NCBI RefSeq assembly: GCF_024169925.1
Contig: NZ_JALJXF010000001.1
Location: 3,850,001 to 3,914,000, forward strand
Origin: Methylorubrum extorquens
GTDB lineage: Bacteria; Pseudomonadota; Alphaproteobacteria; Rhizobiales; Beijerinckiaceae
DNA length: 64,000 nt
Reading direction: 5' to 3'
Shown: positions 37,075-46,906 of the stretch, one piece after another
How the letters are laid out: each line of letters begins with the position of its first letter
How positions within the stretch are numbered: the stretch's first letter is position 1
Translations under genes and position numbers: made by a program
Notes under the pieces: model-generated
What the model saw: the letters and a program-made list of their open reading frames with translations, nothing else
Told to the model about the DNA's origin: nothing
The model's database searches: none

Positions 37075-39150
37075 TCAGGCGTACTTGGCAATGACCTTAT
37101 CGGCCTCGCCGCGCGGCACTTCCTCGTAATGGTCGAACTGCATCGTGAAGTTGGCGCGTCCCTGGGAGAAGGAGCGCAACTGGTTCACGTAGCCGAACAT
37201 GTTGGCCAGCGGTACCATCGCGTTGATGACGTTGGCGTTGCCGCGCATGTCCTGGCCCTGGATCTGGCCGCGGCGGGAGTTGAGATCGCCGATGACCGAG
37301 CCGGTATACTCTTCCGGCGAGACAACCTCGACCTTCATGACCGGCTCGAGCAGAACCGATCCGCCCTTTTGCAGCGCCTCGCGGAAGGCGGCGCGGGAGG
37401 CAATTTCGAAGGCCAGCGCCGAGGAGTCGACGTCGTGGTAGGCGCCGTCGATCAGCTCGACCTTGACGTCGACCACCGGGAAGCCGGCGAGCACGCCTGC
37501 GCCGAGGACCGAGTTGAGGCCCTTCTCGACACCGGGGATGTACTCCTTCGGCACCGCGCCGCCGACGATCTTCGACTCGAAGGCGAAGCCGGCACCCGGC
37601 TCGTTCGGCTCGACCACGAACTTCACCCGGGCGAACTGACCGGTGCCGCCGGTCTGCTTCTTGTGGGTGTAGTCGATCTCCTGACGGCGGGTCAGCTTCT
37701 CGCGGTACGCCACCTGCGGCTGACCGATATTCGCGTCGACCTTATAGGTACGGCGCAGGATATCGACCTTGATGTCGAGGTGCAGCTCGCCCATCCCGCG
37801 AAGGATGGTCTGACCGGATTCCTGGTCAGTCGAGACGCGGAAGGACGGATCCTCGGCGGCGAGCTTGGAGAGCGCGATGCCGAGCTTCTCCTGATCGGCC
37901 TTCGACTTCGGCTCGACGGCGATCTCGATGACGGGCTCGGGGAACTCCATCTTCTCGAGGATCACCGCGTCCTTCGGATCGCACAGCGTATCGCCGGTGC
38001 GGGTGTCCTTGAGACCGGCCAGGGCGACGATGTCGCCGGCGAAGGCCTCCTTGACGTCCTCACGGTTGTTGGCGTGCATCAGGAGCATGCGGCCGACGCG
38101 CTCTTTCTTGTCGCGCGACGAATTGATGACGTTGGCGCCCGACTCGACCTTGCCGGAATAGACGCGGCAGAAGGTGATCGTCCCGACGTGGGGATCGTCC
38201 ATGATCTTGAAGGCGAGCATGGAGAAGGGGTCGGTGTCGGACGGGTGGCGAACCACCTCTTCCTCGGTCTTGAAGTCGAGACCCTTGATCTCGCCGCGGT
38301 CGGCGGGAGACGGGAGGTAATCGACGACGGCGTCGAGGAGCGGCTGCACGCCCTTGTTCTTGAAGGCCGAGCCGCACAGCACCGGGTGGAAGGCGCGAAG
38401 CTGCACCGCCTTGCGCACGAGCCGGCGCAGGGTCTCCTCGTCCGGCTCGACGCCGTCGAGGTAGGCGGTCATCGCGTCGTCGTCGAGCTCGACGCAGGCT
38501 TCGATCATCTTGGTGCGGTACTCGACCGCCTGATCGGCGAGATCGGCCGGGATCTCCTCCTCGGAGAAGTTGGCGCCGAGCGCCTCACCCGACCAAACGA
38601 TCGCCTTCATCTTGATGAGGTCGATCACGCCCTTGAAGCTCGACTCGGCACCGATCGGCAGCTGCAAGCAAACCGGCTTGCCGGCCACGCGGCCGATGAT
38701 GTCGGCAACGCACTTGAAGAAGTCGGCGCCGATCTTGTCCATCTTGTTGACGAACACGACACGCGGCACGTCGTACTTGTCGGCCTGACGCCACACGGTC
38801 TCGGTCTGGGGCTCGACGCCCTGGTTGCCGTCGAGCACGCATACGGCGCCGTCGAGCACGCGGAGCGAGCGCTCCACTTCGATGGTGAAGTCGACGTGGC
38901 CGGGGGTGTCGATGATGTTCAGGCGCTTCTCGCGCCAAAAGCAGGTGGTTGCAGCCGAGGTGATCGTGATGCCACGCTCCTGCTCCTGCTCCATCCAGTC
39001 CATCGTGGCGGCGCCCTCATGGACCTCGCCGATCTTATGGGACTTTCCGGTGTAGTAGAGGATCCGCTCGGTCGTCGTGGTCTTGCCGGCATCGATGTGG
39101 GCCATGATGCCGAAGTTGCGGTAGTCCTCGATCGCATGCGTGCGGGGCAT
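37075..39150 (-). CDS. fusA: Elongation factor G
   Basis: 691 residues. [31 protein letters not shown] contains the P-loop; [17 protein letters not shown] and [11 protein letters not shown] follow. Domain IV has [18 protein letters not shown]. Catalyses GTP-driven translocation, and with RRF helps recycling. Full length; str-operon position between rpsG and tuf. Confidence 0.98.
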   Translation of the reverse strand: MPRTHAIEDYRNFGIMAHIDAGKTTTTERILYYTGKSHKIGEVHEGAATMDWMEQEQERGITITSAATTCFWREKRLNIIDTPGHVDFTIEVERSLRVLDGAVCVLDGNQGVEPQTETVWRQADKYDVPRVVFVNKMDKIGADFFKCVADIIGRVAGKPVCLQLPIGAESSFKGVIDLIKMKAIVWSGEALGANFSEEEIPADLADQAVEYRTKMIEACVELDDDAMTAYLDGVEPDEETLRRLVRKAVQLRAFHPVLCGSAFKNKGVQPLLDAVVDYLPSPADRGEIKGLDFKTEEEVVRHPSDTDPFSMLAFKIMDDPHVGTITFCRVYSGKVESGANVINSSRDKKERVGRMLLMHANNREDVKEAFAGDIVALAGLKDTRTGDTLCDPKDAVILEKMEFPEPVIEIAVEPKSKADQEKLGIALSKLAAEDPSFRVSTDQESGQTILRGMGELHLDIKVDILRRTYKVDANIGQPQVAYREKLTRRQEIDYTHKKQTGGTGQFARVKFVVEPNEPGAGFAFESKIVGGAVPKEYIPGVEKGLNSVLGAGVLAGFPVVDVKVELIDGAYHDVDSSALAFEIASRAAFREALQKGGSVLLEPVMKVEVVSPEEYTGSVIGDLNSRRGQIQGQDMRGNANVINAMVPLANMFGYVNQLRSFSQGRANFTMQFDHYEEVPRGEADKVIAKYA

Positions 39151-39224
39151 CGGGGTCTCTCCGGGAGAAAGCGGGCACGAAGCGCGGCCCCTTGGCCGCG
39201 CTCGAAGGTCTCAGGACCGGCGAA

Positions 39225-39695
39225 TTACCAGCGGTAGTGCGAGAAGGCGCGGTTGGCCTCGGCCATCCGGTGGGTGTCTTCGCGCTTCTTGACGGCGTTA
39301 CCGCGGTTGTTGGCGGCGTCGAGCAGCTCGGCGGAGAGACGCTCGATCATGGTCCGGTCGTTGCGGCCGCGGGCGGCCTGGATCAGCCAGCGGATCGCGA
39401 GAGCCTGACGGCGCTCGGTGCGGACTTCGACGGGGACCTGGTAGGTCGCGCCGCCGACGCGGCGGGACCGGACCTCGATCGCCGGGGCGACGTTGTCGAG
39501 CGCGGCGCGGAACACCTCGATCGGATTGGCGCGGGCGCGGTTCTCGACGATGTCGAACGCGCCGTAGACGATCCGCTCGGCGGTCGACTTCTTGCCCTCG
39601 TACATGATGGAATTCATGAACTTGGTCAGAACGACATCGCCGTACTTGGCGTCCGGGATGATCTCGCGCTTCTCGGCAGAGTGACGACGGGACAT
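39225..39695 (-). CDS. rpsG: 30S ribosomal protein S7
   Basis: 156 residues. [48 protein letters not shown] is uS7, the assembly initiator of the 30S head and repressor of the str operon in E. coli. 106 nt after rpsL. Confidence 0.98.
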   Translation of the reverse strand: MSRRHSAEKREIIPDAKYGDVVLTKFMNSIMYEGKKSTAERIVYGAFDIVENRARANPIEVFRAALDNVAPAIEVRSRRVGGATYQVPVEVRTERRQALAIRWLIQAARGRNDRTMIERLSAELLDAANNRGNAVKKREDTHRMAEANRAFSHYRW

Positions 39696-39801
39696 CTGTT
39701 TACTCTCAGATCAATCGACTTAAGCACCTCGCGCAGGCCGCCTTGAGCGTGAACGCCGGCGACATCCTTGCGAGGCCGTGAAAATGGCCGCCCGGAGATT
39801 C

Positions 39802-40173
39802 TTACTTCGGACGCTTTGCACCGTACTTCGAACGGCGCTGCTTGCGGTTCTTGACGCCCTGCGTGTCGAGCACGCCGCGCAGGATGTGGTAGCGCACACC
39901 CGGAAGGTCCTTCACGCGGCCGCCGCGGATCATGACCACGGAGTGCTCCTGAAGGTTGTGGCCCTCGCCGGGGATGTAACCGATCACCTCGAAGCCGTTG
40001 GTCAGGCGCACCTTGGCGACCTTACGAAGCGCCGAGTTCGGCTTCTTCGGGGTCGTGGTGTAGACGCGCGTGCAAACGCCGCGCTTCTGCGGGCAGGCGT
40101 TGAGCGCCGGCACCTTGTTGCGCGCCTTCTGCGCCTTGCGCGGCTGGGCGATCAGCTGGTTGATCGTCGGCAT
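39802..40173 (-). CDS. rpsL: 30S ribosomal protein S12
   Basis: 123 residues. [46 protein letters not shown] and [18 protein letters not shown] are uS12. The lysines in TPKKPNSA and GGRVKD, whose changes give streptomycin resistance, are both wild type, so a sensitive ribosome is predicted at this locus. First gene of the str operon. Confidence 0.98.
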
Positions 40174-40561
40174 CCTGTGCCCTCTTCATCCGGCCGCACA
40201 GGGCGGCCACCGTCTGAAACCTGTCGAAGCCCCTTGCGGAGCGGTCGGTCCGCGAGCAAGCCCGCGGCAAAACGAATAGCGCCAGAGGCCGATCAAGGCC
40301 TTTGACGATGGTGAGGCAGAGGATCACGCCGTGAACGACGCGTTCTTACCCGCTGATCTGACGAAAACGTCAGGGTGTGATGCCGGTATCGGTCTGACGA
40401 CGGTCGCCGAAGCCCCTGGCCTCGACCCGAAAGCGACTCTCGATCCACCGGAGTGGCGCGCTTCTACGCGGGGTGGCCGGGGTCGTCAATGCCCGGAGAG
40501 GATAAAGTTCGATGAACGGGCGCCCGATCTGCGATCCGTTCGCTGACCGGCCGCCTCATCG
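40174..40561. other. Str-operon leader region
   Basis: 388 nt between the JetC-like gene stop and rpsL, both on the minus strand. It must hold the rpsL promoter, but no convincing box pair was found. A short palindrome CTGACG-AAAA-CGTCAG lies at 40358-40373. There is no JetD-like gene or other plausible protein here. Confidence 0.6.
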
Positions 40562-43500
40562 TTATTCCGCGGCGTTCGAGAGACGGAAAGCGTCGATTCC
40601 GCGGCGATCCGGATTGATTTCGGCGAGCGCCCGCTTGGCGGTTTCCAGCGGATGTTCGGCCTCGATTCGGACCGAGCCGAGATCCGGGCTCTTGTAGACG
40701 GTGACGACGGTGTCCATCACCTCGGTCAGCGTCGTGCGCTTGTCCTCCGGCGCGGCGATGAGGAGTTGCAGCCCCCAGGCGCGGAAGAGGTCGACCAGCG
40801 ACTGGCTGTTGCGCACGTCGAGCTTCGAGAAGGCCTCGTCCAGAAGGCAAAGACCTAAGCCCGGCGTCTCGTCGCCGGGACGGTCGCCGGGATAGTAGGC
40901 CGAGGCCATCGAGGCGGCGATCGCCACGTAGAACGGCGCCTGCGCCTCGCCGCCCGAACCGCGCAGCGCCCGGCTCGACAGCGTGGTGCGGTTGCCCGCC
41001 CGGTCGCGCATGCCGATCTCGTAGACGAAGTAGTTTCGGTAATCTGCCAGCCGTGCGGCGTTCTCCTCGCCCTCGATCAGCGCCGTGATCTCGGCGAGTG
41101 CGGCTGCGAGCGGGCTCTTGTCGGGGCCCTCCTCCGGGCCCGGTAGCACCGCCTGCGCCGCGTCGGGTGAGCGGGCGACTTCAGTGGCGAGCGCGTGGAC
41201 GGCGGCGTAGCGGCGGTCCACCTCCGCCTCGAAGGCGTAGGTCTGGCCGGTGAAGGTCTGCGAGGCGAGGCGCTCGTTGAGGGCATCGAGCCGGGCGCGC
41301 ATGCGCTCGAACTTGTCGGCGAGCCGCGTCAGCAGATCCTCGGTCATCAGGCGGCGCATCTCGGCCTCTGCCCGGAGCGACTGGTCGCGGTAACGGCGCA
41401 ACTCGTGCCCCGCCACCTCGTCGCGCTCGCGGGTCGCCCAGGCATAGCCGAACGAAGCCGGCTGCTCGCCCGAACCGAGGGGATTCTCGACGCGCCACGC
41501 GGCGCAATACTCGGCAAGGTCGCGCTCGGCGGCGCGGCCCTGGTTGCGCACGCTGTCGGCGGCCTCGCGAGCGGAGGCACGGGCCTGCGAAGCGAGCGAG
41601 GCCAGCGCCCTGGTGTCGAGCGCAGCGCGGTCGGCCCGCGCCGCGGCGATCCCGGTCACCGTGTCCGGCACGTCGGCGGGGACGGTACCGGTGAGGCGTA
41701 TGCGAACGGTGTCGCCGGTGGTCCAGCGCCGGAGCGCCGTGCGGTAGGCCAGGAATGCGGCGCGCGCCGCCTCCTTCCCTTGCGCGACACGCGCCTTCAG
41801 CCCGGCTTCTTCCGCGAGCGCGGCGTCGCGCTTGGGCTCCAGCACCTGCACGAGTTCGGTGAGATAGGCGGAGCGCTCCTTCTGAAGCTCCTTCAGCTCC
41901 GCCTCGATCACGCCGGCATCGGCGCGGGCGACCGTCTCCTGCTCGGTGGAGAGGCTGCGGCGGCGGCCCTCGATGGCGTCGGCCTCGGCGCGCAGGGCCT
42001 CGATATCGACCGGCGCTTCCGCCAGCCGGCTCCGCAGCAGCGCGGCGATGCGGGCGGCCTCGCGCATCACGGTTGCCTCGGCCCGCAGGGTCCGCGCCTC
42101 CTCGCGTGCCTCGTCGAGGCGGCGGCGGGTCTCGGCGGTGGGCCCGCGCTGGCCGCGGGTCATCATCAGCGGCACAGGGCGCACCACCGAATAGGCCATG
42201 CCCGAGGTCGAGCGCCCACTCGGCGCCACCGCACGGCTCATGTTGCGGAGCGCGGCATCGTCCGGGGCAAGGTCGTAGCCGCCGAGCCGTGCCGCGAGGA
42301 AAGCCTCGGCGTGGTCGCTGTCGGTCTCGATCAGGCCCATCGGCCCGTCATCGAAGCGCCGCGCGGAACGCCGCGCGGTATCGGTGGTCTTCACCAGGAG
42401 ACAGCGGAAGAATTGATTCTTCCGCGATTCGAGCAGGGCGAAGGCGCGGTCGAGCCGGTCGGGCTCGACCACAAGCGCCTCGCGGGCGCGGCCGAGCAAG
42501 CCTTCGAGTGCCGGGCCCCATTTCGGATCGACGATTTCGGCAAGTTCGCAGATCGGCGCCGCCTCGATGCCGAGCCGGCCCAACTCATCGCGGAAGGCCT
42601 CCGTGTCGGAGGACAGGCGCGCGGCCGAGGACCGGCCGGCCCCGACCTGCACGTCGAGGCCGCGCACCTCGTTCTCGCGCTCACGGGCCTTGAGGGCGAG
42701 ATCCTCCGCTTGTTCTTCCAGAGCGTCGGCCACGTCGGGCATCTGCGCAAGGCCGTCGAGCAGCCCCTTCAACGGCCCGTCGACCCGGAGAATGTCCTCC
42801 GGGGGGGCCTCGCGGCGCAGCCCCGAGCGAGCGCAGGCCTCGACGATGCGGGCGGCCCCCGGATCGATCCGGCGCAGGGGGCCGGCAATGGCGCTGAGGC
42901 GGCCGGCATCCTGCACGAGGCCAACGATCCCGGCGAGGCGGTTGGTGAGGTCGCGCCGGTCGCGGGCGACCATGGCGAGACCGGCATGGGAGGCCGCGAG
43001 CCGTGCCTCCGCGACGCTGCCGACGATCAGTGCCTTGCGGGCAGCGATCTCGGCATCGATCTCGCGCACGAAGCCCTGGCTCGTCGCCACGCTCTCGCGG
43101 GCGATGCGCAGGCGCTCCGACGTCTCGGCGAGCAGGCGGCGGGCCTCGGCGTGGTCAAGGATGCGGCGGCGGAGATCCGCGCTCGCCGCACGCATCTCGT
43201 CCAGCGCGGCGGTGAGGCTCGCCCGGGCCCAGCCCTCGTAGCGCGCGCAGATGCGCGAGAGGTGGGCGAGGCGCTTCTCCAGTTCCTCGATGGTCTCCAG
43301 CAGACGCCGCCACGTCTCGATCGACTGGCGGATGCGGGCGACATCGAGCGGCTCGGCCTCCAGTACGAAGCTGCGCACGAAGGCGCTGGTGTCGAAGATC
43401 GGCTTGAAGGCCACCGCGTTGGAGAAGGTGCGCAGGAACTGGCGCGGATCGGGCACGGCCGCCCCCTCGCGCAGGGTCGCCAGCACGGCGGCGGTGAAGC

Positions 43501-44029
43501 GCTCGCCGGAGGTGCGGAACTCCTCGAACGTGTCGGACCGGCGGCGGAGATCCGCGGCGATCTCCGCCCAGGGTGCGACGAAGCTGCCCTCGCTCGTCTC
43601 GCGCACGTAATCGGCGATCTCGAAACGGTGACCGACGGCGATGAAGCGCGAAAGCGTCTCCTCCTTCGGCTCCTCCGAGCGGGCGGCGAGCGCAAGCCCG
43701 ACCGTGACGATGCGGCCGCTCGCGGGATTCTCGAACACGAGGCTGATGAGGGTCTCGCAGGCCTCCCGCGTCGGGCGCCCGCCCTCGGCCGGGTCGCTGA
43801 TCCAGCCGAGGCAGTAGTCGCGCACCGTGCGGGCGCTGCGGCCCGAGGCGGAAGCGTTGAGGGCGAGCCGGCTCGCATTGTTGCCGGCCAGCACCGTGCC
43901 GACCGCATCGAAGATCGTGGACTTGCCCGCGCCCGTGGGACCGACGAGCGCCGCCGCCCCCCGAATCCGAATCTGCTCGCGCCGGATGAGGTACCAGTTC
44001 GAGATCGCAATGTCGGTGAGGCGGTACAC
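40562..44029 (-). CDS. jetC: JetC/MksB-like SMC-family ATPase
   Basis: 1155 residues. The N-terminus LTDIAISNWYLIRREQIRIRG leads to Walker A GPTGAGKST (residues 30-38). Long Ala/Arg/Glu-rich coiled-coil arms fill about residues 230-480 and 620-950. The C-terminal ATPase half has the ABC-type signature GSGGEAQ (about 1024-1030), Walker B LCLLDEAF (about 1061-1067) and D-loop SKLD. This SbcC/MukB-like layout is that of JetC in Wadjet and MksB in MksBEF complexes, which extrude DNA loops. The partner-like jetB and jetA genes lie 5 kb upstream on the same strand, and no JetD gene follows. RecN/SbcC-type repair ATPases are less likely given the partners. Confidence 0.8.
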   Translation of the reverse strand: MYRLTDIAISNWYLIRREQIRIRGAAALVGPTGAGKSTIFDAVGTVLAGNNASRLALNASASGRSARTVRDYCLGWISDPAEGGRPTREACETLISLVFENPASGRIVTVGLALAARSEEPKEETLSRFIAVGHRFEIADYVRETSEGSFVAPWAEIAADLRRRSDTFEEFRTSGERFTAAVLATLREGAAVPDPRQFLRTFSNAVAFKPIFDTSAFVRSFVLEAEPLDVARIRQSIETWRRLLETIEELEKRLAHLSRICARYEGWARASLTAALDEMRAASADLRRRILDHAEARRLLAETSERLRIARESVATSQGFVREIDAEIAARKALIVGSVAEARLAASHAGLAMVARDRRDLTNRLAGIVGLVQDAGRLSAIAGPLRRIDPGAARIVEACARSGLRREAPPEDILRVDGPLKGLLDGLAQMPDVADALEEQAEDLALKARERENEVRGLDVQVGAGRSSAARLSSDTEAFRDELGRLGIEAAPICELAEIVDPKWGPALEGLLGRAREALVVEPDRLDRAFALLESRKNQFFRCLLVKTTDTARRSARRFDDGPMGLIETDSDHAEAFLAARLGGYDLAPDDAALRNMSRAVAPSGRSTSGMAYSVVRPVPLMMTRGQRGPTAETRRRLDEAREEARTLRAEATVMREAARIAALLRSRLAEAPVDIEALRAEADAIEGRRRSLSTEQETVARADAGVIEAELKELQKERSAYLTELVQVLEPKRDAALAEEAGLKARVAQGKEAARAAFLAYRTALRRWTTGDTVRIRLTGTVPADVPDTVTGIAAARADRAALDTRALASLASQARASAREAADSVRNQGRAAERDLAEYCAAWRVENPLGSGEQPASFGYAWATRERDEVAGHELRRYRDQSLRAEAEMRRLMTEDLLTRLADKFERMRARLDALNERLASQTFTGQTYAFEAEVDRRYAAVHALATEVARSPDAAQAVLPGPEEGPDKSPLAAALAEITALIEGEENAARLADYRNYFVYEIGMRDRAGNRTTLSSRALRGSGGEAQAPFYVAIAASMASAYYPGDRPGDETPGLGLCLLDEAFSKLDVRNSQSLVDLFRAWGLQLLIAAPEDKRTTLTEVMDTVVTVYKSPDLGSVRIEAEHPLETAKRALAEINPDRRGIDAFRLSNAAE

Positions 44030-44462
44030 CGGCCTGGCCGCTTATCCCGAGGTTGAGCGAGAGACAGCGCAATGGACGCTCCGCCTCACGCACGCAAGGG
44101 CGGGAGCGCGGCAGGCCGCAGGCGTCGCTCGATCACCACAATCTGAGGATGCCATTATCCAGAGTCACAACTTTTCCAAGCGGCCGATGGCATGGATACA
44201 GCAATCACCGACCCGTGATTTGACGGAGCCGCGTCGATCCGAGACCAGAACCACAGGAGTGCCGGCTGCGGCTCGACGCACGGAACAACTGCGACAGACT
44301 TCTTACAACGGCAGGTTTACGAAATTCGTTCGATTACTGCCTTTCCACACATCATGCGTACTTTGACACATGCGAGAACCACCTATTTTGACACAAACCC
44401 AATACGATTCGTGCCATACGGCGAAATGCGCTCCCCGACTGTCACGAACGCCGATCGTTGAA
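44030..44462. other. Intergenic region upstream of the JetC-like gene
   Basis: About 430 nt. It is less GC-rich than its surroundings. Two TTTTGACACA/CTTTGACACA direct repeats begin at about 44361 and 44386, 25 nt apart, each containing TTGACA, but neither has a good -10 box at the right distance. No gene seen. Confidence 0.5.
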
Positions 44463-44570
44463 ATGCCCGCCCGCCGTCCGCGCCTGATTTACGGGGTTCT
44501 GTTTATTGTCGCCTCGATTGTACTGTGGGGCACAGCATCGTGGATAGCAGGTCGTATCATCTGGATCTGA
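44463..44570 (+). CDS. Putative 35-residue single-span membrane peptide
   Basis: Reads MPARRPRLIYGVLFIVASIV and then one hydrophobic helix ending WIAGRIIWI. The positive-inside N-terminus with a single transmembrane span is plausible for a small membrane protein. The frame extends upstream to 44370 but the additional residues are not protein-like. The ribosome site is weak, so this is a tentative call. Confidence 0.35.
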   Translation: MPARRPRLIYGVLFIVASIVLWGTASWIAGRIIWI

Positions 44571-44577
44571 TCCTGAC

Positions 44578-44805
44578 TCAGACATCTTTCCTGCAGGCGA
44601 TATAGCCTCCCAAAACATAACCGCCCTGCAGCGCGCAGAGAGAGGCGGCAATCATCAACAGATCGGCTAGCACCAACTGGCCGCTGTGGAAGTGATAGAT
44701 GACCCGCGCGACGATGATAAAAAAGCTCGCAACGGCAAGCATCCCCCAGTGGTAAAACAAGCCGATCAACAGTCCGGCAATAACGAGAAGCGGGATCGCT
44801 AGCAC
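44578..44805 (-). CDS. Small membrane protein, unknown function
   Basis: 75 residues from GTG 44805. Two to three hydrophobic helices (LAIPLLVIAGLLIGLFYHWGMLAVASFFIIVARVIY, then LVLADLLMIAASLCALQGGYVLGGYIA) with a charged end RKDV. No family was recognised. It is divergent from the MarR-GNAT gene across about 370 nt containing two palindromes. Confidence 0.6.
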   Translation of the reverse strand: MLAIPLLVIAGLLIGLFYHWGMLAVASFFIIVARVIYHFHSGQLVLADLLMIAASLCALQGGYVLGGYIACRKDV

Positions 44806-44901
44806 TGGTTCATGACCCTATCCTGCCGGATCGGCACCTGAGAGCCTTTTTGAGGAAATCTTTCCTTATGTTACCGCTGCGGACGACTGCGCGCAAAGGG
44901 T

Positions 44902-44922
44902 CACTTGGCTTAAAGCTAAGTG
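44902..44922. promoter_or_regulatory. 21-bp palindrome, possible operator
   Basis: CACTTGGCTTAAAGCTAAGTG is symmetric around 44912 with ten pairs, one of them G-T. It lies in the divergent space between the small membrane-protein gene and the MarR-GNAT gene, and resembles a regulator-binding dyad. Confidence 0.4.
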
Positions 44923-45136
44923 GATTTTGCAGGTTCCCGTTTTTCCCAGGGCATCGTTAACGAACCGCTCACCCTAAGGAGGGACGTCCGGACAGGAGGC
45001 GCCACCTTGGCGCAGCTGCGTATCGAGCCGCGCATCAGCGTATTCGACCTTCATCGCAATGACACGCGTCGTGCCCCGGCACCGCCCGTTCGTCCGCGAT
45101 TTTGCCAAGGCCGCGCCTCAGGCTGCCTGCCAGTTA

Positions 45137-45163
45137 GTTGACTCTGTCAACCTTCTCGTTGAC
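45137..45163 (+). promoter_or_regulatory. GTTGAC palindrome, candidate MarR-GNAT operator
   Basis: GTTGAC (45137-45142), TCT, GTCAAC (45146-45151) is a perfect dyad. A third GTTGAC half-site lies at 45158-45163, 21 nt (two helical turns) from the first. The site ends 10 nt before the ATG at 45173, so a bound protein would block translation-region transcription. Autoregulation is inferred. Confidence 0.6.
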
Positions 45164-45172
45164 GTTGAGGCC

Positions 45173-46138
45173 ATGAAGGAAGTCAGCGCCGACGACGTCA
45201 TCGACACGGTCCGCCGCTTCAACCGGTTCTACACCGGGCTCGTCGGTGCGCTCGACGAGCAGTTTCTCGGCTGCGACGTCACGCTTCCGGATGCACGTCT
45301 GCTGTTCGAAATCGCGACGCACGACCCGGCCCAATTTCCGCTCACCGCTTCAGCGGTGCAGGCGACGCTCGGCATGGATGCGGGCTATGTCAGCCGGATC
45401 CTGGCCCGCTTCGAGCAGCGGGGCTGGATCACCCGTGCCCGCGGCGCAGATGCGCGCGCCCGGCCGATCCAACTGACCGAAGCCGGGCGCAGGGCGTTCG
45501 AAGAGGTGGACGGACGGCAGCGCGCCGCTGTGGCCCGCCTCGTCGGCGGCCTCGATACCGTCCAGAGGGCGGATCTGGCAGAGGCGATGGCGCGCGTGCG
45601 CCTGCTGCTGCAACCCAAATCCGTTCCGGGCTTCGCGATCCGCCCGTTCCGCACGGGGGATATGGGCCTGATTGCGGCCCGGCAATCGATGCTCTACGCC
45701 CAGAGCCACGGTTGGGGCCGCGGCCTGGAGATCATCGAGGGTGAGGCCACCACCAACTTCCTGCGGAATTTCAAGCCGGGGCGCGAGCAGTGCTGGATCG
45801 CGGAGATCGACGGCGTGCTGGCGGGGTCCGTCTTCCTCACCGACGAAGGTGACGGCACCGCGCGGCTGCGCCTCCTCTATGTCGAGCCTTTCGCCCGCCG
45901 CCGCGGTATCGGCGATACGCTGGTCGAGACCTGCATCGGCTTTGCCCTTGAGACGGGCTATGCCCGCCTCACGCTGTGGACCCATACGGTTCTGGAAGGC
46001 GCCCGGCGCCTCTATGCCCACCATGGCTTCGTCTGCGTCGAGACCGCGCCCCATAACAGCTTCGGCATACCGGTTGACGGGGAAACCTGGATGCTGCCCC
46101 TGAGCGAGACGGGGGAGGCACCGGGGCAGGCCGCGTGA
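45173..46138 (+). CDS. MarR-GNAT fusion protein (regulator/acetyltransferase)
   Basis: 321 residues from ATG 45173 (MKEVSADDVIDTVRRFNRFY); the frame from 45059 is not used because the operator would lie inside it. Residues about 1-150 are a MarR-type winged helix (TASAVQATLGMDAGYVSRILARFEQRGWITR, wing RGADARARPIQLTEAG). Residues about 153-310 are a GNAT domain with FARRRGIGDTLVETCI as acetyl-CoA loop and LTLWTHTVLEGARRLYAHHGF as the C-terminal part. It may sense or acetylate a ligand and repress its own operon. The fusion is known in bacteria, and the target is unknown. A GC-rich hairpin (GGGGGC/GCCCCC) lies just after the stop. Confidence 0.87.
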   Translation: MKEVSADDVIDTVRRFNRFYTGLVGALDEQFLGCDVTLPDARLLFEIATHDPAQFPLTASAVQATLGMDAGYVSRILARFEQRGWITRARGADARARPIQLTEAGRRAFEEVDGRQRAAVARLVGGLDTVQRADLAEAMARVRLLLQPKSVPGFAIRPFRTGDMGLIAARQSMLYAQSHGWGRGLEIIEGEATTNFLRNFKPGREQCWIAEIDGVLAGSVFLTDEGDGTARLRLLYVEPFARRRGIGDTLVETCIGFALETGYARLTLWTHTVLEGARRLYAHHGFVCVETAPHNSFGIPVDGETWMLPLSETGEAPGQAA

Positions 46139-46200
46139 CGGGGGCGATGCCCCCGCCACACTGAGTGTGTCAGGCAAAGTCGCCGACCCCCGCGGTAAGC

Positions 46201-46830
46201 TTAGCCGCCGAAATTCTTGGCGAGCCACGCCCCGGATGCGGCAAGATCGGCCTGCGATAGGCCGTGACCGGCCGGGTTGACCGTGTGCATCACCGCCGCG
46301 CCGGTTTGCTGGAGACGCGCGGCGAGCCGTTCGGCATTCTCGGCGGGCACGATCGGATCGAGAGCACCCGAGAGCAGCAGCACCGGGCGGCCGGCGAGGT
46401 CGGCCGGCGGGCTCTCGGCGAGCGGCACCATCGCCCGCAGCAGAACCGCCCCGGCCAACACCTCCGGGTGCAGGAGCAGGATCGCTGCGGCGATGTTGGC
46501 CCCGTTCGAGAAACCGACCGCCACCGGCGCGGCGAGCTCGTAAGCCGCCCGCGCCTGGGCGACGAAGGCGGCGAGGTCGCCGGCCCGGCGGCGGACGTCC
46601 GCCTCGTCGAACACACCCTCCGCGAGACGGCGGAAGAAGCGCGGCATCCCGTTCTCCAGAACCGGCCCGCGGGGCGAGAGCAGCGCGGAGCCGGGCGAGA
46701 GCGTGCGGCCGAGGGATAGCAAGTCGTTCTCGTCCCCGCCCGTGCCGTGCAGCAGCAGAAGTGGCGGCGCGCGCTCATCTGTGCCGGGCTCGAAGCGGTG
46801 GACGAAGTCGAAGGTGACGCCGTTCGTCAT
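46201..46830 (-). CDS. Alpha/beta hydrolase, MhqD-type esterase
   Basis: 209 residues. LLLLHGTGGDENDLLSLGRTL gives the oxyanion region, GFSNGANIAAAILL carries the nucleophilic Ser (G-x-S-x-G), LLSGALDPIVP the acid and NPAGHGLS the His, so the triad is complete. It belongs to the phospholipase/carboxylesterase family. The gene order with the ring-cleaving dioxygenase upstream (76 nt, same strand) mirrors the Bacillus mhq quinone-detoxification operons. It probably acts on a cleavage product. Confidence 0.87.
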   Translation of the reverse strand: MTNGVTFDFVHRFEPGTDERAPPLLLLHGTGGDENDLLSLGRTLSPGSALLSPRGPVLENGMPRFFRRLAEGVFDEADVRRRAGDLAAFVAQARAAYELAAPVAVGFSNGANIAAAILLLHPEVLAGAVLLRAMVPLAESPPADLAGRPVLLLSGALDPIVPAENAERLAARLQQTGAAVMHTVNPAGHGLSQADLAASGAWLAKNFGG

Positions 46831-46906
46831 GGCTGTCTCCGTTCAGTCTGGGGAGGGTGCGACCGCCCGGACAGGATCCGGGCGGCCGCGACGGTGGGCG
46901 GTCGGT

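Noticed and set aside
41195..44056. A 953-codon open frame on the plus strand opposite the jetC-like gene
   Set aside because: Composition is low-complexity Ala/Gly/Arg/Leu with no motif, as expected for the antisense phase of GC-rich coding DNA; the minus-strand frame has full ATPase motifs.
44361..44393. Two TTGACA-containing direct repeats before the small membrane peptide frame
   Set aside because: Neither has a -10-like box at 16-18 nt, so I did not call them promoters.
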